From positions 3,307,501 to 3,371,500 of the forward strand of contig NZ_CP017478.1 of NCBI RefSeq assembly GCF_001761325.1: a stretch of DNA of 64,000 nt, read 5' to 3'. The position numbers were made by a program, and so were the translations under genes. Positions 33,676 through 42,462 of this stretch are shown in pieces. Below the pieces are notes generated by a model. That model was not told the DNA's origin, searched no databases, and saw nothing but the letters and a program-made list of their open reading frames with translations. The number at the start of each line of letters is the position of its first letter. The first letter of the stretch is position 1. Source of the stretch: Urechidicola croceus (lineage in GTDB: Bacteria > Bacteroidota > Bacteroidia > Flavobacteriales > Flavobacteriaceae).

Positions 33676-34326
33676 TTATAAAGTAGCAATAACTTGTTGC
33701 CCACCTTTAACTTTTTGATTAAGAGTTACATTTATTTTAGCATTTAGCGGTAAAAAGACATCTACTCGAGAGCCAAATTTTATAAATCCTGCATCGCTAC
33801 CTTGAGTAGTTTTGTCATTAACCTTAGCATAATTTACTATACGTTTGGCTAGAGCACCAGCAATTTGGCGGTATAAAATTTTACCAACAGTATTATTTTC
33901 AACAACAATAGTAGTGCGTTCATTGTCGGTTGAAGCCTTTGGATGCCATGCTACAAGATATTTACCAGGATGGTATTTACTAAAAAGCACATTACCACTT
34001 ATTGGATATCTTGTTACATGAACATTTAATGGAGACATAAAAATTGAAACTTGAATTCGTTTATCATTAAAATATTCTGATTCTGTTACTTCTTCAATTA
34101 CTACAACTTTTCCATCTACAGGAGCAACAATATGATTGTCATTCAGGTTAGTTTTTCTTACTGGATTTCGAAAAAATTGTAAAATTAAGATATAGAATCC
34201 GATAGAAATTATTGAAATTAATATTCTAATCCACTCACTATCTATAAATTTATCAGCAAGTAATATTATTACTAATAAAATGAGTGATGAGATTAAAATT
34301 ATTTTATGACCTTCTTTATGAAACAT
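33676..34326 (-). CDS. psd: Phosphatidylserine decarboxylase family protein
   Basis: This 216-residue protein has two N-terminal membrane helices (about 10-49) followed by VAPVDGKVVVIEEV, FMSPLNVHVTRYPISG, and the self-cleavage region GFIKFGSRVDVFLP, where the serine of FGS becomes the pyruvoyl group. The short form is typical of Bacteroidota. It makes phosphatidylethanolamine. It follows cdsA with a 3-bp gap. Confidence 0.93.
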   Translation of the reverse strand: MFHKEGHKIILISSLILLVIILLADKFIDSEWIRILISIISIGFYILILQFFRNPVRKTNLNDNHIVAPVDGKVVVIEEVTESEYFNDKRIQVSIFMSPLNVHVTRYPISGNVLFSKYHPGKYLVAWHPKASTDNERTTIVVENNTVGKILYRQIAGALAKRIVNYAKVNDKTTQGSDAGFIKFGSRVDVFLPLNAKINVTLNQKVKGGQQVIATL

Positions 34327-34329
34327 AAT

Positions 34330-35142
34330 TTAGACTATTTGTAAATATATAAATATGAATGGGGCTGCAAAGATAACACTATCAAACCGATCTAAAAAAC
34401 CGCCGTGTCCAGGAATCAAATTACTACTATCTTTAATTCCAGCTTGTCTTTTAAACATAGATTCGATTAAATCTCCTAGAACTCCAAAAACACTTACAAG
34501 TCCAGCAATAACAATCCATTGAGTTAAAGATAAATCCGTAAAATATTGCGCCATAAAATAACTAGCTGTGAAACATGCAATCATACCTCCAAAAAAACCT
34601 TCAACTGTCTTGTTAGGAGAAATTCTTTCTAATAATTTAATTTTACCGAAATTTTTACCAACTAAGTAAGCAAAAGTATCATTACACCAAATAAGAATAA
34701 ATACACCTAAAATTGCTGTTCTAGCATAATTTATGTCATTGTTTAAAAAAGGGATCTGGGCCATTAAAACAAATGGGATTACAATATAAACTATAGATAA
34801 GAATATCTTTCCTAAATGACTTACTATTTCTTCCTTTTTAGCAAATAATATCCAAGCAAATGAACTGAAAATAGTTAGAAATAAAATTACTCCAACATAT
34901 TCAAAGATAACTCTAGAGGGTACATCTTCAACATTTAAAATGTTTCCAAAGATAAATGATAGAAACCCTATAAGATATGGGAAAACACTCTTTAATTTAA
35001 TCATTCTAGTAAATTCAAATAAACAAAACATCATCACGATAAAGAATAAACTTAAAAAAGTGATTTTGCTAAAAAGAATTGAAAATACTAATATTGATAC
35101 ATATGCTGTACCTGAAATTAAACGCGTTAAAAAGTTATTCAT
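34330..35142 (-). CDS. cdsA: Phosphatidate cytidylyltransferase
   Basis: This 270-residue protein has about eight membrane helices and the C-terminal CdsA signature (VSVFGVLGDLIESMFKRQAGIKDSS, then PGHGGFLDRFDSVIFAAP). It makes CDP-diacylglycerol, the precursor of all phospholipid headgroups. One base separates it from the upstream LUD gene and three from psd, so the three form a tight operon. Confidence 0.96.
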   Translation of the reverse strand: MNNFLTRLISGTAYVSILVFSILFSKITFLSLFFIVMMFCLFEFTRMIKLKSVFPYLIGFLSFIFGNILNVEDVPSRVIFEYVGVILFLTIFSSFAWILFAKKEEIVSHLGKIFLSIVYIVIPFVLMAQIPFLNNDINYARTAILGVFILIWCNDTFAYLVGKNFGKIKLLERISPNKTVEGFFGGMIACFTASYFMAQYFTDLSLTQWIVIAGLVSVFGVLGDLIESMFKRQAGIKDSSNLIPGHGGFLDRFDSVIFAAPFIFIYLQIV

Positions 35143-35143
35143 T

Positions 35144-35731
35144 CTATAAATCTTCTAAAAGTAACAAATATAAGTTTTTTGAATTGTTACTTCCATAATT
35201 TAGAAAATTATCATCTGAATAATTTATACCGTAGTTTTTTACTGGACTAATATTTGTAGGTAAATTGTTTGAGTATTTAACTTTTATTCCTGTTAAACTT
35301 TCTCCCATATTTTTAACTATCTGACTTGTTGTGGCAAAAACAATGAAGTCATTTGTTAATGTTGACAGCCTTTTATCTTCAATTTGGTTTGAAGAAAAAA
35401 GAATACTTCCATTTTCAGAAATTAAAAATTCACAACTTGTGAAAATAGGGTTGTTACCGTCAAGTTTTCTGTAGGTTTTAACTTTGCTTGTGCTTAAATA
35501 TTTTAAAATATTTGTGTCTTTACATGTTAAAGTATTCCAATCATTTTCTTCTAGAATATTTATGATATTTGCGGTTACATCATCTTTCTTAAGACAATAC
35601 AAGAATTTACCACCCCGTTCTATAAAATTATGGACAAAAGAATCGTCTAATGATAATGAAACGGGTTGTTTTTTTAGTTCTTCATTTTTAGTATCTTCCG
35701 AACTTTTGAATATTTTTTTTAAAAAATTCAT
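35144..35731 (-). CDS. LUD domain protein
   Basis: This 195-residue protein has a charged N-terminus and a core resembling the LUD (lactate utilisation) domain: FLISENGSILFSSNQIED, NDFIVFATTSQIVKNMGESLTGIKVKYSNNLPTNISPVKNY. The family includes LutC-like proteins, but no iron-sulfur LutA or LutB partner is present. It sits between ftsH and cdsA as in many Flavobacteriia; its role there is unknown. Confidence 0.8.
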   Translation of the reverse strand: MNFLKKIFKSSEDTKNEELKKQPVSLSLDDSFVHNFIERGGKFLYCLKKDDVTANIINILEENDWNTLTCKDTNILKYLSTSKVKTYRKLDGNNPIFTSCEFLISENGSILFSSNQIEDKRLSTLTNDFIVFATTSQIVKNMGESLTGIKVKYSNNLPTNISPVKNYGINYSDDNFLNYGSNNSKNLYLLLLEDL

Positions 35732-35771
35732 TTTAGTTTTGAGGATTTACTTTTGACAATAGTTTATGTTT

Positions 35772-37760
35772 TTAGTTAATCTCAGAGTTAGTATTAAGGT
35801 CTTCAGTAACTTTTTTAGTTTTTGTTGGAATAACTTCCTCTTTTATAAACGGTCTTTTTCCAAAAATAGTCTCTAAATTGGCCTTAAAAATCACTTCTTT
35901 TTCTAATAAAAGTTCTGCTAATTCTGTTAATTGATCTTTATGCTCATTTAATATATCAATTGCTCTTTGGTATTGACTTTCAATAATAATTGAGATTTCT
36001 TGATCAATTAGTTTTGCAGTTTCTTCACTATATGGTTTTGAAAAGTTATAATCACTTTGTCCAGATGAATCGTAATAAGTTAAATTTCCTACTTTTTCAT
36101 TTAAACCATATACAGTTACCATTGCTCTCGCTTGACGAGTAACTTTTTCTAAATCATTTAATGCTCCTGTTGATATTTTATTAAATATGATTTTTTCAGC
36201 AGCTCTACCTGCAAGTGTAGCACACATTTCATCAAGCATTTGCTCAGTACGAACTATCATTCTTTCTTCTGGTAAATACCAAGCTGCACCCAAAGATTGC
36301 CCTCTTGGTACAATTGTAACTTTTACCAATGGTGCTGCATGTTCTAAAAACCAACTTGCAGTTGCATGTCCTGCTTCATGAAAAGCAATGGTTTTCTTTT
36401 CGCCAGGAGTGATAATTTTATTTTTCTTTTCTAACCCTCCAACAATTCTATCAACTGCATCTAGAAAATCTTGATGACCAACTGCTTTTTTACTATTACG
36501 AGCAGCAATTAAGGCAGCCTCATTACATAGGTTTGCAATATCAGCACCAGAAAAACCAGGTGTTTGTTGAGCTAAAAATTCTAAATCTACATCTTTATCT
36601 AATTTTAAAGGCTTAATATGTACTTCAAAAATTTCTTTACGCTCATTTAAATCAGGTAGATCAACGTATATTTGACGGTCAAAACGACCTGCTCTCATTA
36701 ATGCTTTGTCAAGCACATCGGCTCTGTTTGTTGCAGCCAATACAATCACATTAACATCAGTACCAAAACCATCCATCTCTGTCAATAGCTGGTTTAGAGT
36801 ATTTTCACGTTCATCATTTCCACCAGTCATGCTGTTTTTACCTCTTGCTCTACCAATAGCATCAATTTCATCAATAAAAATAATTGATGGAGATTTTTGC
36901 GCAGCTTGTTTAAATAAATCTCTTACTCTTGATGCACCAACACCTACAAACATTTCAACAAAATCTGAACCTGATAATGAGAAAAAAGGTACTCCTGCTT
37001 CTCCTGCAACTGCTTTGGCTAGTAGCGTTTTACCTGTTCCTGGAGGTCCTACTAATAATGCCCCTTTAGGTATTTTACCTCCTAAAGAAGTATATTTTTC
37101 TGGGCTTTTTAAGAAATCAACAATTTCTTGAACTTCTTCCTTTGCTCCTTCTAATCCTGCAACATCTTTAAATGAAGTTTTAACTTTTTGATCTTTGTCA
37201 AATAATTTAGCTTTAGATTTTCCAATACTAAAGATTTGTCCACCACCACCAGATGCACCACCTCCAGACATTCTTCTCATGAAAAATATCCAAAGTCCTA
37301 TCAGTAAAATAAATGGTAACCATCCGATGAGTTCCCCTAAAATATTTGTTTGACGAGAATTTCCTTTATCAAAATCTAGGTTAAGAGTTGATTTTTTTGA
37401 ATTTAATTCATTTTCGAAATTTTGTAAATCTCCAAAATCATATACATAATGCGGAGCATTTGCATCTTTTAATAATGAAGGCTTAGAAACATCTTTGTAT
37501 TTTTCTTTTTGTTGAAGTGCTTCTTTTTTGATTGTAATATGTGCAACATCTTCATTGACAATATTTATTTTTTCAATATCGTTGTCAGCAAGCATTGCGT
37601 TAAAATCATTTTCTGATAAATCATCAGAAATGTTGCTCACACCTCTCATTAATTGGAAACCAATTAAAAGCGCAAATATGATTGCGTATATCCAATAAAA
37701 ACTAAATTTTGGTAATTTATTTGGTTCTTTTTGATCTTTTTTATTTGTCTTGTTACTCAT
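35772..37760 (-). CDS. ftsH: ATP-dependent zinc metalloprotease FtsH
   Basis: This 662-residue protein has membrane helices at about 22-38 and 144-160 around a periplasmic loop. It then has Walker A (GPPGTGKT, 238-245), Walker B (IIFIDEID, 293-300), the AAA second region of homology (ATNRADVLDKALMRAGRFDRQI) and the zinc motif HEAGH (461-465). FtsH degrades misfolded membrane proteins and regulators. A glycine-rich segment follows the second helix. It is 31 bp downstream of rsfS. Confidence 0.98.
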   Translation of the reverse strand: MSNKTNKKDQKEPNKLPKFSFYWIYAIIFALLIGFQLMRGVSNISDDLSENDFNAMLADNDIEKINIVNEDVAHITIKKEALQQKEKYKDVSKPSLLKDANAPHYVYDFGDLQNFENELNSKKSTLNLDFDKGNSRQTNILGELIGWLPFILLIGLWIFFMRRMSGGGASGGGGQIFSIGKSKAKLFDKDQKVKTSFKDVAGLEGAKEEVQEIVDFLKSPEKYTSLGGKIPKGALLVGPPGTGKTLLAKAVAGEAGVPFFSLSGSDFVEMFVGVGASRVRDLFKQAAQKSPSIIFIDEIDAIGRARGKNSMTGGNDERENTLNQLLTEMDGFGTDVNVIVLAATNRADVLDKALMRAGRFDRQIYVDLPDLNERKEIFEVHIKPLKLDKDVDLEFLAQQTPGFSGADIANLCNEAALIAARNSKKAVGHQDFLDAVDRIVGGLEKKNKIITPGEKKTIAFHEAGHATASWFLEHAAPLVKVTIVPRGQSLGAAWYLPEERMIVRTEQMLDEMCATLAGRAAEKIIFNKISTGALNDLEKVTRQARAMVTVYGLNEKVGNLTYYDSSGQSDYNFSKPYSEETAKLIDQEISIIIESQYQRAIDILNEHKDQLTELAELLLEKEVIFKANLETIFGKRPFIKEEVIPTKTKKVTEDLNTNSEIN

Positions 37761-37791
37761 CTATAAATTTTGAATAGGGATAAAATTATTT

Positions 37792-38163
37792 TTAATTGGC
37801 TGTAGAAATTGATGTGATTTTTGCATCACCCCAAAGGCTTTCAATGTCATAAAATTCGCGAACATGTTTTTGGAAGATATGAACAACAACATTTACATAA
37901 TCCATTAAAACCCATTCAGCATTTCCTTCACCTTCAACATGCCAAGGCTTATCTTTAAGTTCTTTACTTACTATTTTTTGAACGGACTGTGAAATAGCAT
38001 TTACTTGAGTATTAGAATTCCCAGTGCTTATTACGAAGTAGTCGGTAACTGTATTTTCAATATCTCTTAAGTCAAATAACTGAATATCATTACCTTTTAC
38101 TTCTTCTATGCCCTTGATAATTGCAGTTATCAATTCATCTGTACTCGCTTTTTTCTTTGTCAT
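37792..38163 (-). CDS. rsfS: Ribosomal silencing factor RsfS
   Basis: This 123-residue protein has the DUF143/RsfS core: VTDYFVISTGNSNTQVNAIS, WHVEGEGNAEWVLMDYVNVVVHIFQKHVREFYDIESLWGDA. RsfS binds ribosomal protein L14 (uL14) and blocks subunit joining when nutrients are scarce. It begins the reverse-strand ftsH operon and has a good Bacteroidota promoter upstream, divergent from birA. Confidence 0.95.
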   Translation of the reverse strand: MTKKKASTDELITAIIKGIEEVKGNDIQLFDLRDIENTVTDYFVISTGNSNTQVNAISQSVQKIVSKELKDKPWHVEGEGNAEWVLMDYVNVVVHIFQKHVREFYDIESLWGDAKITSISTAN

Positions 38164-38184
38164 TAAAAATTATTTAGTTTTGTA

Positions 38185-38217
38185 CAAAGTTATTATTTTT
38201 TTATGGTTATTGACCAA
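38185..38217 (-). promoter_or_regulatory. Bacteroidota housekeeping promoter of rsfS
   Basis: On the reverse strand TTG (38217-38215) is followed after 22 nt by TAACTTTG (38192-38185), within the known flavobacterial TTG-N17-23-TANNTTTG consensus. It ends 22 nt before the rsfS start codon. Confidence 0.6.
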
Positions 38218-38247
38218 TAAAAATAATGATTGTAATATAATGTTTTT

Positions 38248-38982
38248 ATGAAGATAATCAAACTTGATGCCACTGAATCAACAAATACATTTTTAAGAGA
38301 ATTATGTCATGTTGATGCTATTGATAATTTTACTGTTGTAACTGCTAAGAAACAAACAAATGGAAGAGGGCAGATGGAATCTTCATGGTCATCGAATAGT
38401 GGTGAAAACCTTACATTTAGTGTGTTAGTGAAGTTTTTGGATATAGAATTAGTAGATCAATTTTATATTAGCAAGGCTGTTGCGTTGTCAATTTCTGATG
38501 TTTTAACAAGTAAATTAACTACTAAAGTTTTGGTTAAATGGCCTAACGACATTCTGGCAGAACACAAAAAAATATGTGGTGTTTTGATTGAAAATTCGGT
38601 CAAAAAGGCAAGAATTAACCATTCAATTATTGGGGTGGGATTAAATGTTAACCAAGTTGTGTTTGAAAACTTACCAAATGCAACATCTATGAAATTGATT
38701 TCAAAAGAGAAATACGATTTAGATAAACTATTAAGGCAAATTGTTGAAATATTAAAAAAATATATTGAAATAATCAACCAGAAGGATTTTCATTTAATTG
38801 ACAAGTTGTATTTAGATAGATTGTATAAGTTTAATACTCCAGCAATGTATAAGGATGTAATTTCTGGAGAATTGTTTATGGGTAAATTAGTAGATGTTAC
38901 AAAAGAAGGTTTGCTTAAAATTGAATTAGAAAATGAAAAAACGCATAAATTCAATTTAAAAGAAATTGAGTTTATGCGTTGA
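38248..38982 (+). CDS. birA: Biotin--[acetyl-CoA-carboxylase] ligase
   Basis: This 244-residue protein has DATESTNTFLRE, TAKKQTNGRGQMESSWSSNSGENLTFSV (the biotinyl-AMP-binding GRGxxxxxW motif) and VKWPNDILAEHKKICGVLIEN. There is no N-terminal helix-turn-helix, so it is the monofunctional ligase rather than a repressor. The last ~14 codons form a near-perfect 17-bp stem (38941-38979) that probably helps terminate transcription. Confidence 0.95.
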   Translation: MKIIKLDATESTNTFLRELCHVDAIDNFTVVTAKKQTNGRGQMESSWSSNSGENLTFSVLVKFLDIELVDQFYISKAVALSISDVLTSKLTTKVLVKWPNDILAEHKKICGVLIENSVKKARINHSIIGVGLNVNQVVFENLPNATSMKLISKEKYDLDKLLRQIVEILKKYIEIINQKDFHLIDKLYLDRLYKFNTPAMYKDVISGELFMGKLVDVTKEGLLKIELENEKTHKFNLKEIEFMR

Positions 38983-39006
38983 TATACAAAAGAACTAACT
39001 TGTTTA

Positions 39007-39396
39007 TTAAAGTTTAGATATATTTTGTGAAAGTGTATCAATAAATTTTTGCAATGGACTTTTAATCATCATTGCCATCATAGGGTTAAAATCTCCTTCA
39101 AAAAGCATTTGTGCATCTGCAGTATCTTCGGAAGATTCAATAATATTAGCAGTTAAAGTAAAAGGCAATTTACTACTTGCTGCACCTAAAATAACTTTGT
39201 CAAATTCTACTTTTTCTTTTAAAACCAATCTTATTTCTGGCATACCTTTTAATCCGAAAATAAATGATTCTCCATCTACTTCAAATTTTTGAATATTTTC
39301 AGGCATTAATTGTTCGTAATTTTCAAGTTTTGTTAAGAATTCAAATAATTCTTTTTGAGATTTTTTTACTGATATTTTATTAGATTCTAAGTTCAT
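39007..39396 (-). CDS. SRPBCC (START-like) family protein
   Basis: This 129-residue protein begins MNLESNKISVKKSQKELFEFLTKLENYEQLMPENIQKF and fits the SRPBCC/START-like fold, a hydrophobic-ligand-binding cup. The C-terminal helix is MMIKSPLQKFIDTLSQNISKL. Its place between birA and pyrE is conserved in Flavobacteriia. No ligand can be assigned. Confidence 0.82.
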   Translation of the reverse strand: MNLESNKISVKKSQKELFEFLTKLENYEQLMPENIQKFEVDGESFIFGLKGMPEIRLVLKEKVEFDKVILGAASSKLPFTLTANIIESSEDTADAQMLFEGDFNPMMAMMIKSPLQKFIDTLSQNISKL

Positions 39397-39471
39397 TATT
39401 TTGTGTTAATTGTTATAATTTAATTTGCTATAGATAAAGCAATTAATGTACCAAATATTTGAAGTAAAAAA

Positions 39472-40113
39472 TTACTGATTCCAGGTACTTGGATTGTTTC
39501 GCCAATCGTTTAGTGTAACTAATTCTTTTTCTGAAATATAACTAGTATCAACAGCTTGTTCTAATAAAGCATCATAATTACTCAAGGTAGTTAATTCTAG
39601 ATTGGCATCTTCAAAGTTTTTATCAGCAAGTTCAAAACCGTAAGAAAAAATCGCAATCATTCCTTTAACAGTAGCATTAGCCTCTTTTAATGCTTTGACG
39701 GCATTTAAACTACTTTTTCCGGTACTGATAAGATCTTCGATAACAACTACATTTGAGCCGCTTTCAAGCATTCCTTCAACTTGATTTTGCCTTCCATGTT
39801 TTTTAGCTTCAGGTCTAACATAAACAAATGGAATTCCTAATTCTTCTGCAACTAATACTCCAATTGCTATTGCACCAGTAGCAACACCAGCAATTACATC
39901 AACTTTACCATATTTATCTTCTACAATTTTTGATAATTCTTGCCTTAAGTATGTTCTAATTGTTGGAAATGAGAGTGTTGTTCTATTATCACAATAAATT
40001 GGAGACTTCCAACCTGAAGCCCAAGTAAACGGATCGCTTGGTTGTAATTTTATTGCTTTAATTTTAAGCAATAGTTCAGCAGTTTTTTTTGCAGTATCTT
40101 TGTTCAAATTCAT
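39472..40113 (-). CDS. pyrE: Orotate phosphoribosyltransferase
   Basis: Starting at 40113 gives 213 residues (MNLNKDTAKKTAELLLKIKA); the frame from 40140 adds nine unlikely residues. Marks are FTWASGWKSPIYCDNR, VRPEAKKHGRQNQVEG and the PRPP loop VVVIEDLISTGKSSL. It converts orotate to OMP. Its start codon faces that of the NUDIX gene with only 7 bp between them, and its promoter lies inside the NUDIX coding region. Confidence 0.95.
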   Translation of the reverse strand: MNLNKDTAKKTAELLLKIKAIKLQPSDPFTWASGWKSPIYCDNRTTLSFPTIRTYLRQELSKIVEDKYGKVDVIAGVATGAIAIGVLVAEELGIPFVYVRPEAKKHGRQNQVEGMLESGSNVVVIEDLISTGKSSLNAVKALKEANATVKGMIAIFSYGFELADKNFEDANLELTTLSNYDALLEQAVDTSYISEKELVTLNDWRNNPSTWNQ

Positions 40114-40117
40114 AGAG

Positions 40118-40151
40118 CAAATGTACACAATTTTTATCAACGAAATCCCAA
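40118..40151 (-). promoter_or_regulatory. pyrE promoter inside the NUDIX gene
   Basis: On the reverse strand TTG (40151-40149) is followed after 23 nt by TACATTTG (40125-40118), which overlaps the NUDIX start codon at 40121. The pyrE ATG is only 5 nt beyond the -7 element, so its mRNA would be leaderless or nearly so. Confidence 0.55.
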
Positions 40152-40714
40152 TTTATTTAACAGATAATTTAGAAAATGAATCAAAAAACCATTTCTTTCA
40201 TAAAGATAATGTTACAATTGAATTTGTTTTAAGTCAAACTAAATCAGGTGTTTGCAGCGAGTTGTATTTGTATCATTCTGATTTAAAACAACTTTGGACT
40301 GAATTTAAATGGTATTTTAGAGTTGTAAAAGCAGCTGGAGGTCTAGTAAAAAATATAAAAGGAGAAACACTTTTCATTTACCGTCAAGATAAGTGGGATT
40401 TACCTAAAGGAAAAATAGAAAAAGGTGAGTCTAAAAAAGTTGCAGCCATTCGTGAAGTTCAAGAAGAATGCGGTATTGGAAAAGTTGTCATAAAGAAAAA
40501 ACTACCTAAAACATATCATGTTTTTAATTATAAAGGGAGGGAAGTTTTAAAAATCACACATTGGTATTTAATGAAAACCGAATATAAAGGTGAATTAGTT
40601 CCGCAAGTTGAAGAAGGAATTACAGATGTGGTATTTAAAAATTCAGAGGAAACTAAAAAAGCACTTGAAAACACCTATGAAAATATTCGTATAACACTTC
40701 AAAATATTGAATAA
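40121..40714 (+). CDS. NUDIX hydrolase
   Basis: Starting at 40121 gives 197 residues (MYTIFINEIPIYLTDNLE). The NUDIX box is complete: GKIEKGESKKVAAIREVQEECGI (G-x5-E-x7-R-E-U-x-E-E-x-G-U). The N-terminal ~65 residues form an extra domain usual in the flavobacterial version. NUDIX enzymes cleave nucleoside diphosphates linked to other groups; the substrate is unknown. It is divergent from pyrE. TATCTTTG at 40095-40102 could be its -7 element. Confidence 0.92.
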   Translation: MYTIFINEIPIYLTDNLENESKNHFFHKDNVTIEFVLSQTKSGVCSELYLYHSDLKQLWTEFKWYFRVVKAAGGLVKNIKGETLFIYRQDKWDLPKGKIEKGESKKVAAIREVQEECGIGKVVIKKKLPKTYHVFNYKGREVLKITHWYLMKTEYKGELVPQVEEGITDVVFKNSEETKKALENTYENIRITLQNIE

Positions 40715-40767
40715 ACTTAAGTCCTTAATTTTTAAAATAGTACTTTTGCCGCTTGAAAAATTTTATC

Positions 40768-42429
40768 ATGACAGAATTTATTAGAAAAATAGTTCCTAAT
40801 TCAAAAGATGACATATTAGCAGGAATAACTGTTTCATTAGCAATGATTCCAGAAGTTGTTGCGTTTGCATTCGTTGCTCAGATTGACCCTTTAGTTGCGC
40901 TTTCAGGAGCCTTTATTATAGGTCTTATTACGGCTATTTTTGGAGGTCGTCCAGGATTAATATCCGGTGCAGCAGGAGCAGTTGCTGTTATTTTTGTTCA
41001 TATGATTTCTGAAGGGCATTCAAAAGGAATGTTGTTTGATGTTCCTATTGAAAATATGGGATATTTTTATTTACTAGGAGCGGTAATTTTAATGGGGCTT
41101 ATTCAAATTCTAGCAGGAGTATTTAAATTAGGTCGTTTTGTACGTTTAATTCCTCATCCTGTAATGATGGGATTTGTAAATGGATTGGCAATTGTAATTT
41201 TCTTGGCACAGGTAAGAATGTTTTCACATAAAAAATTAGAAGTTACAGCAGAAGGAGTAAAAAAATACATCAATATTCCAATGGAAGGTATAGAACTATA
41301 TACAATGATTGGATTGGTATTATTAACTATGGGAATTATATGGTTGCTACCAAAATTAACTACTAAAATTCCTGCAGCATTAACTGCTATTTTAGTAACA
41401 ACTGGTGTTGTTGTTTTTGGCGGCTTGGATGTAAGTACAGTAGGTTCATATATTATAGAGGGTGGAGGAACTGGTTTAAAAGGAGAGTTTCCAACTCCAA
41501 ATACTGAACTATGGCAAAACTTACCTTTCAATTTAGATACACTTAAATTTATATTGCCATATGCATTTCTAGCAGCCTCAGTAGGATTAATAGAATCATT
41601 AATGACCATGAATTTGGTTGATGAATTAACTGAAACTAGAGGAAATGGTAATAGAGAGTGTGTTGCACAAGGTGCAGGAAATATTTTAAGTGGATTGTTT
41701 GGTGGAACTGGTGGATGTGGAATGATTGGTCAAACAGTCATTAATATCAATGCAGGTGGACGTGGAAGATTGTCTGGAATTATGATGGCATTGACATTAC
41801 TGACTTTTATACTTTTTACAGATAAATATATAGAGCAAGTTCCTATTGCTGCTTTAGTTGGAGTAATGTTTATGATGGTTATAGAAACTTTTGCTTGGTC
41901 GAGTTTCCGAATTTTAAGAAAAATACCAAAAGCTGATGCTTTTGTGTTAATTGTTGTTTCTGCAGTAACTGTATTCTTTGATTTAGCAATTGCTGTATTT
42001 GTTGGAGTTATTATTTCAGCACTAGTATTTGCTTGGGAAAATGCGACTAAAATTCGTGCAAGAAAGAGGATGAAAGAAGATGGAACAAAAATTTATGAAA
42101 TTTGGGGACCACTATTCTTTGGATCAATATCAGCATTTAATGAAAAGTTTGATGTTAAAAACGATCCTGAAAATGTAGAAATTGATTTTGTGGAATCACG
42201 AATTAGTGATCATTCAGCGTTAGAAGCGATTTTCACATTAGTAAATAAATATGAAGCAGAAGGAAAAACAATTAAACTAAAACACTTGAGTGAAGAGTGT
42301 AAAGAGTTGTTGTACAAAGCAAGTCCAAAATTTCATGAAGTAATTGTTGAAGATATTGATGATCCAAGATATCACTTGGCTGCAAATCCAGAAAATTTTC
42401 CAAAGTCACTTTCGGAATATAAATTATAA
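40768..42429 (+). CDS. SulP family anion transporter with STAS domain
   Basis: Starting at 40768 gives 553 residues. The SulP core is seen in DDILAGITVSLAMIPEVVAFAFVAQIDPLVALSGAFIIGLI and GGRPGLISGAAGAVAVIFV. There are about 11-12 helices, and a C-terminal STAS domain lies at about 455-540 (NVEIDFVESRISDHSALEAIFTLVNKYEAEGKTIKLKHLSEEC). The family moves sulfate, bicarbonate or carboxylates with sodium or protons. With no partner gene the anion is undetermined. Confidence 0.93.
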   Translation: MTEFIRKIVPNSKDDILAGITVSLAMIPEVVAFAFVAQIDPLVALSGAFIIGLITAIFGGRPGLISGAAGAVAVIFVHMISEGHSKGMLFDVPIENMGYFYLLGAVILMGLIQILAGVFKLGRFVRLIPHPVMMGFVNGLAIVIFLAQVRMFSHKKLEVTAEGVKKYINIPMEGIELYTMIGLVLLTMGIIWLLPKLTTKIPAALTAILVTTGVVVFGGLDVSTVGSYIIEGGGTGLKGEFPTPNTELWQNLPFNLDTLKFILPYAFLAASVGLIESLMTMNLVDELTETRGNGNRECVAQGAGNILSGLFGGTGGCGMIGQTVININAGGRGRLSGIMMALTLLTFILFTDKYIEQVPIAALVGVMFMMVIETFAWSSFRILRKIPKADAFVLIVVSAVTVFFDLAIAVFVGVIISALVFAWENATKIRARKRMKEDGTKIYEIWGPLFFGSISAFNEKFDVKNDPENVEIDFVESRISDHSALEAIFTLVNKYEAEGKTIKLKHLSEECKELLYKASPKFHEVIVEDIDDPRYHLAANPENFPKSLSEYKL

Positions 42430-42435
42430 TAAAAA

Positions 42436-42459
42436 GGGTCGCATATTGCGACCTTTTTT
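42436..42459. terminator. Bidirectional hairpin terminator
   Basis: GGTCGCA (42437-42443) pairs with TGCGACC (42447-42453) across TAT, flanked by an A-run and a T-run. It closes the SulP gene and faces the end of the molybdenum-cofactor gene. Confidence 0.9.
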
Positions 42460-42462
42460 AGT

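Noticed and set aside
36706-37131. Open frame of 141 codons opposite ftsH
   Set aside because: Antisense shadow of the AAA domain of ftsH; it has no independent start region or recognisable protein features.
41154-41609. Open frame of 151 codons opposite the SulP gene
   Set aside because: Antisense shadow of a clear transporter gene; the hydrophobic pattern is a mirror of the transporter helices.
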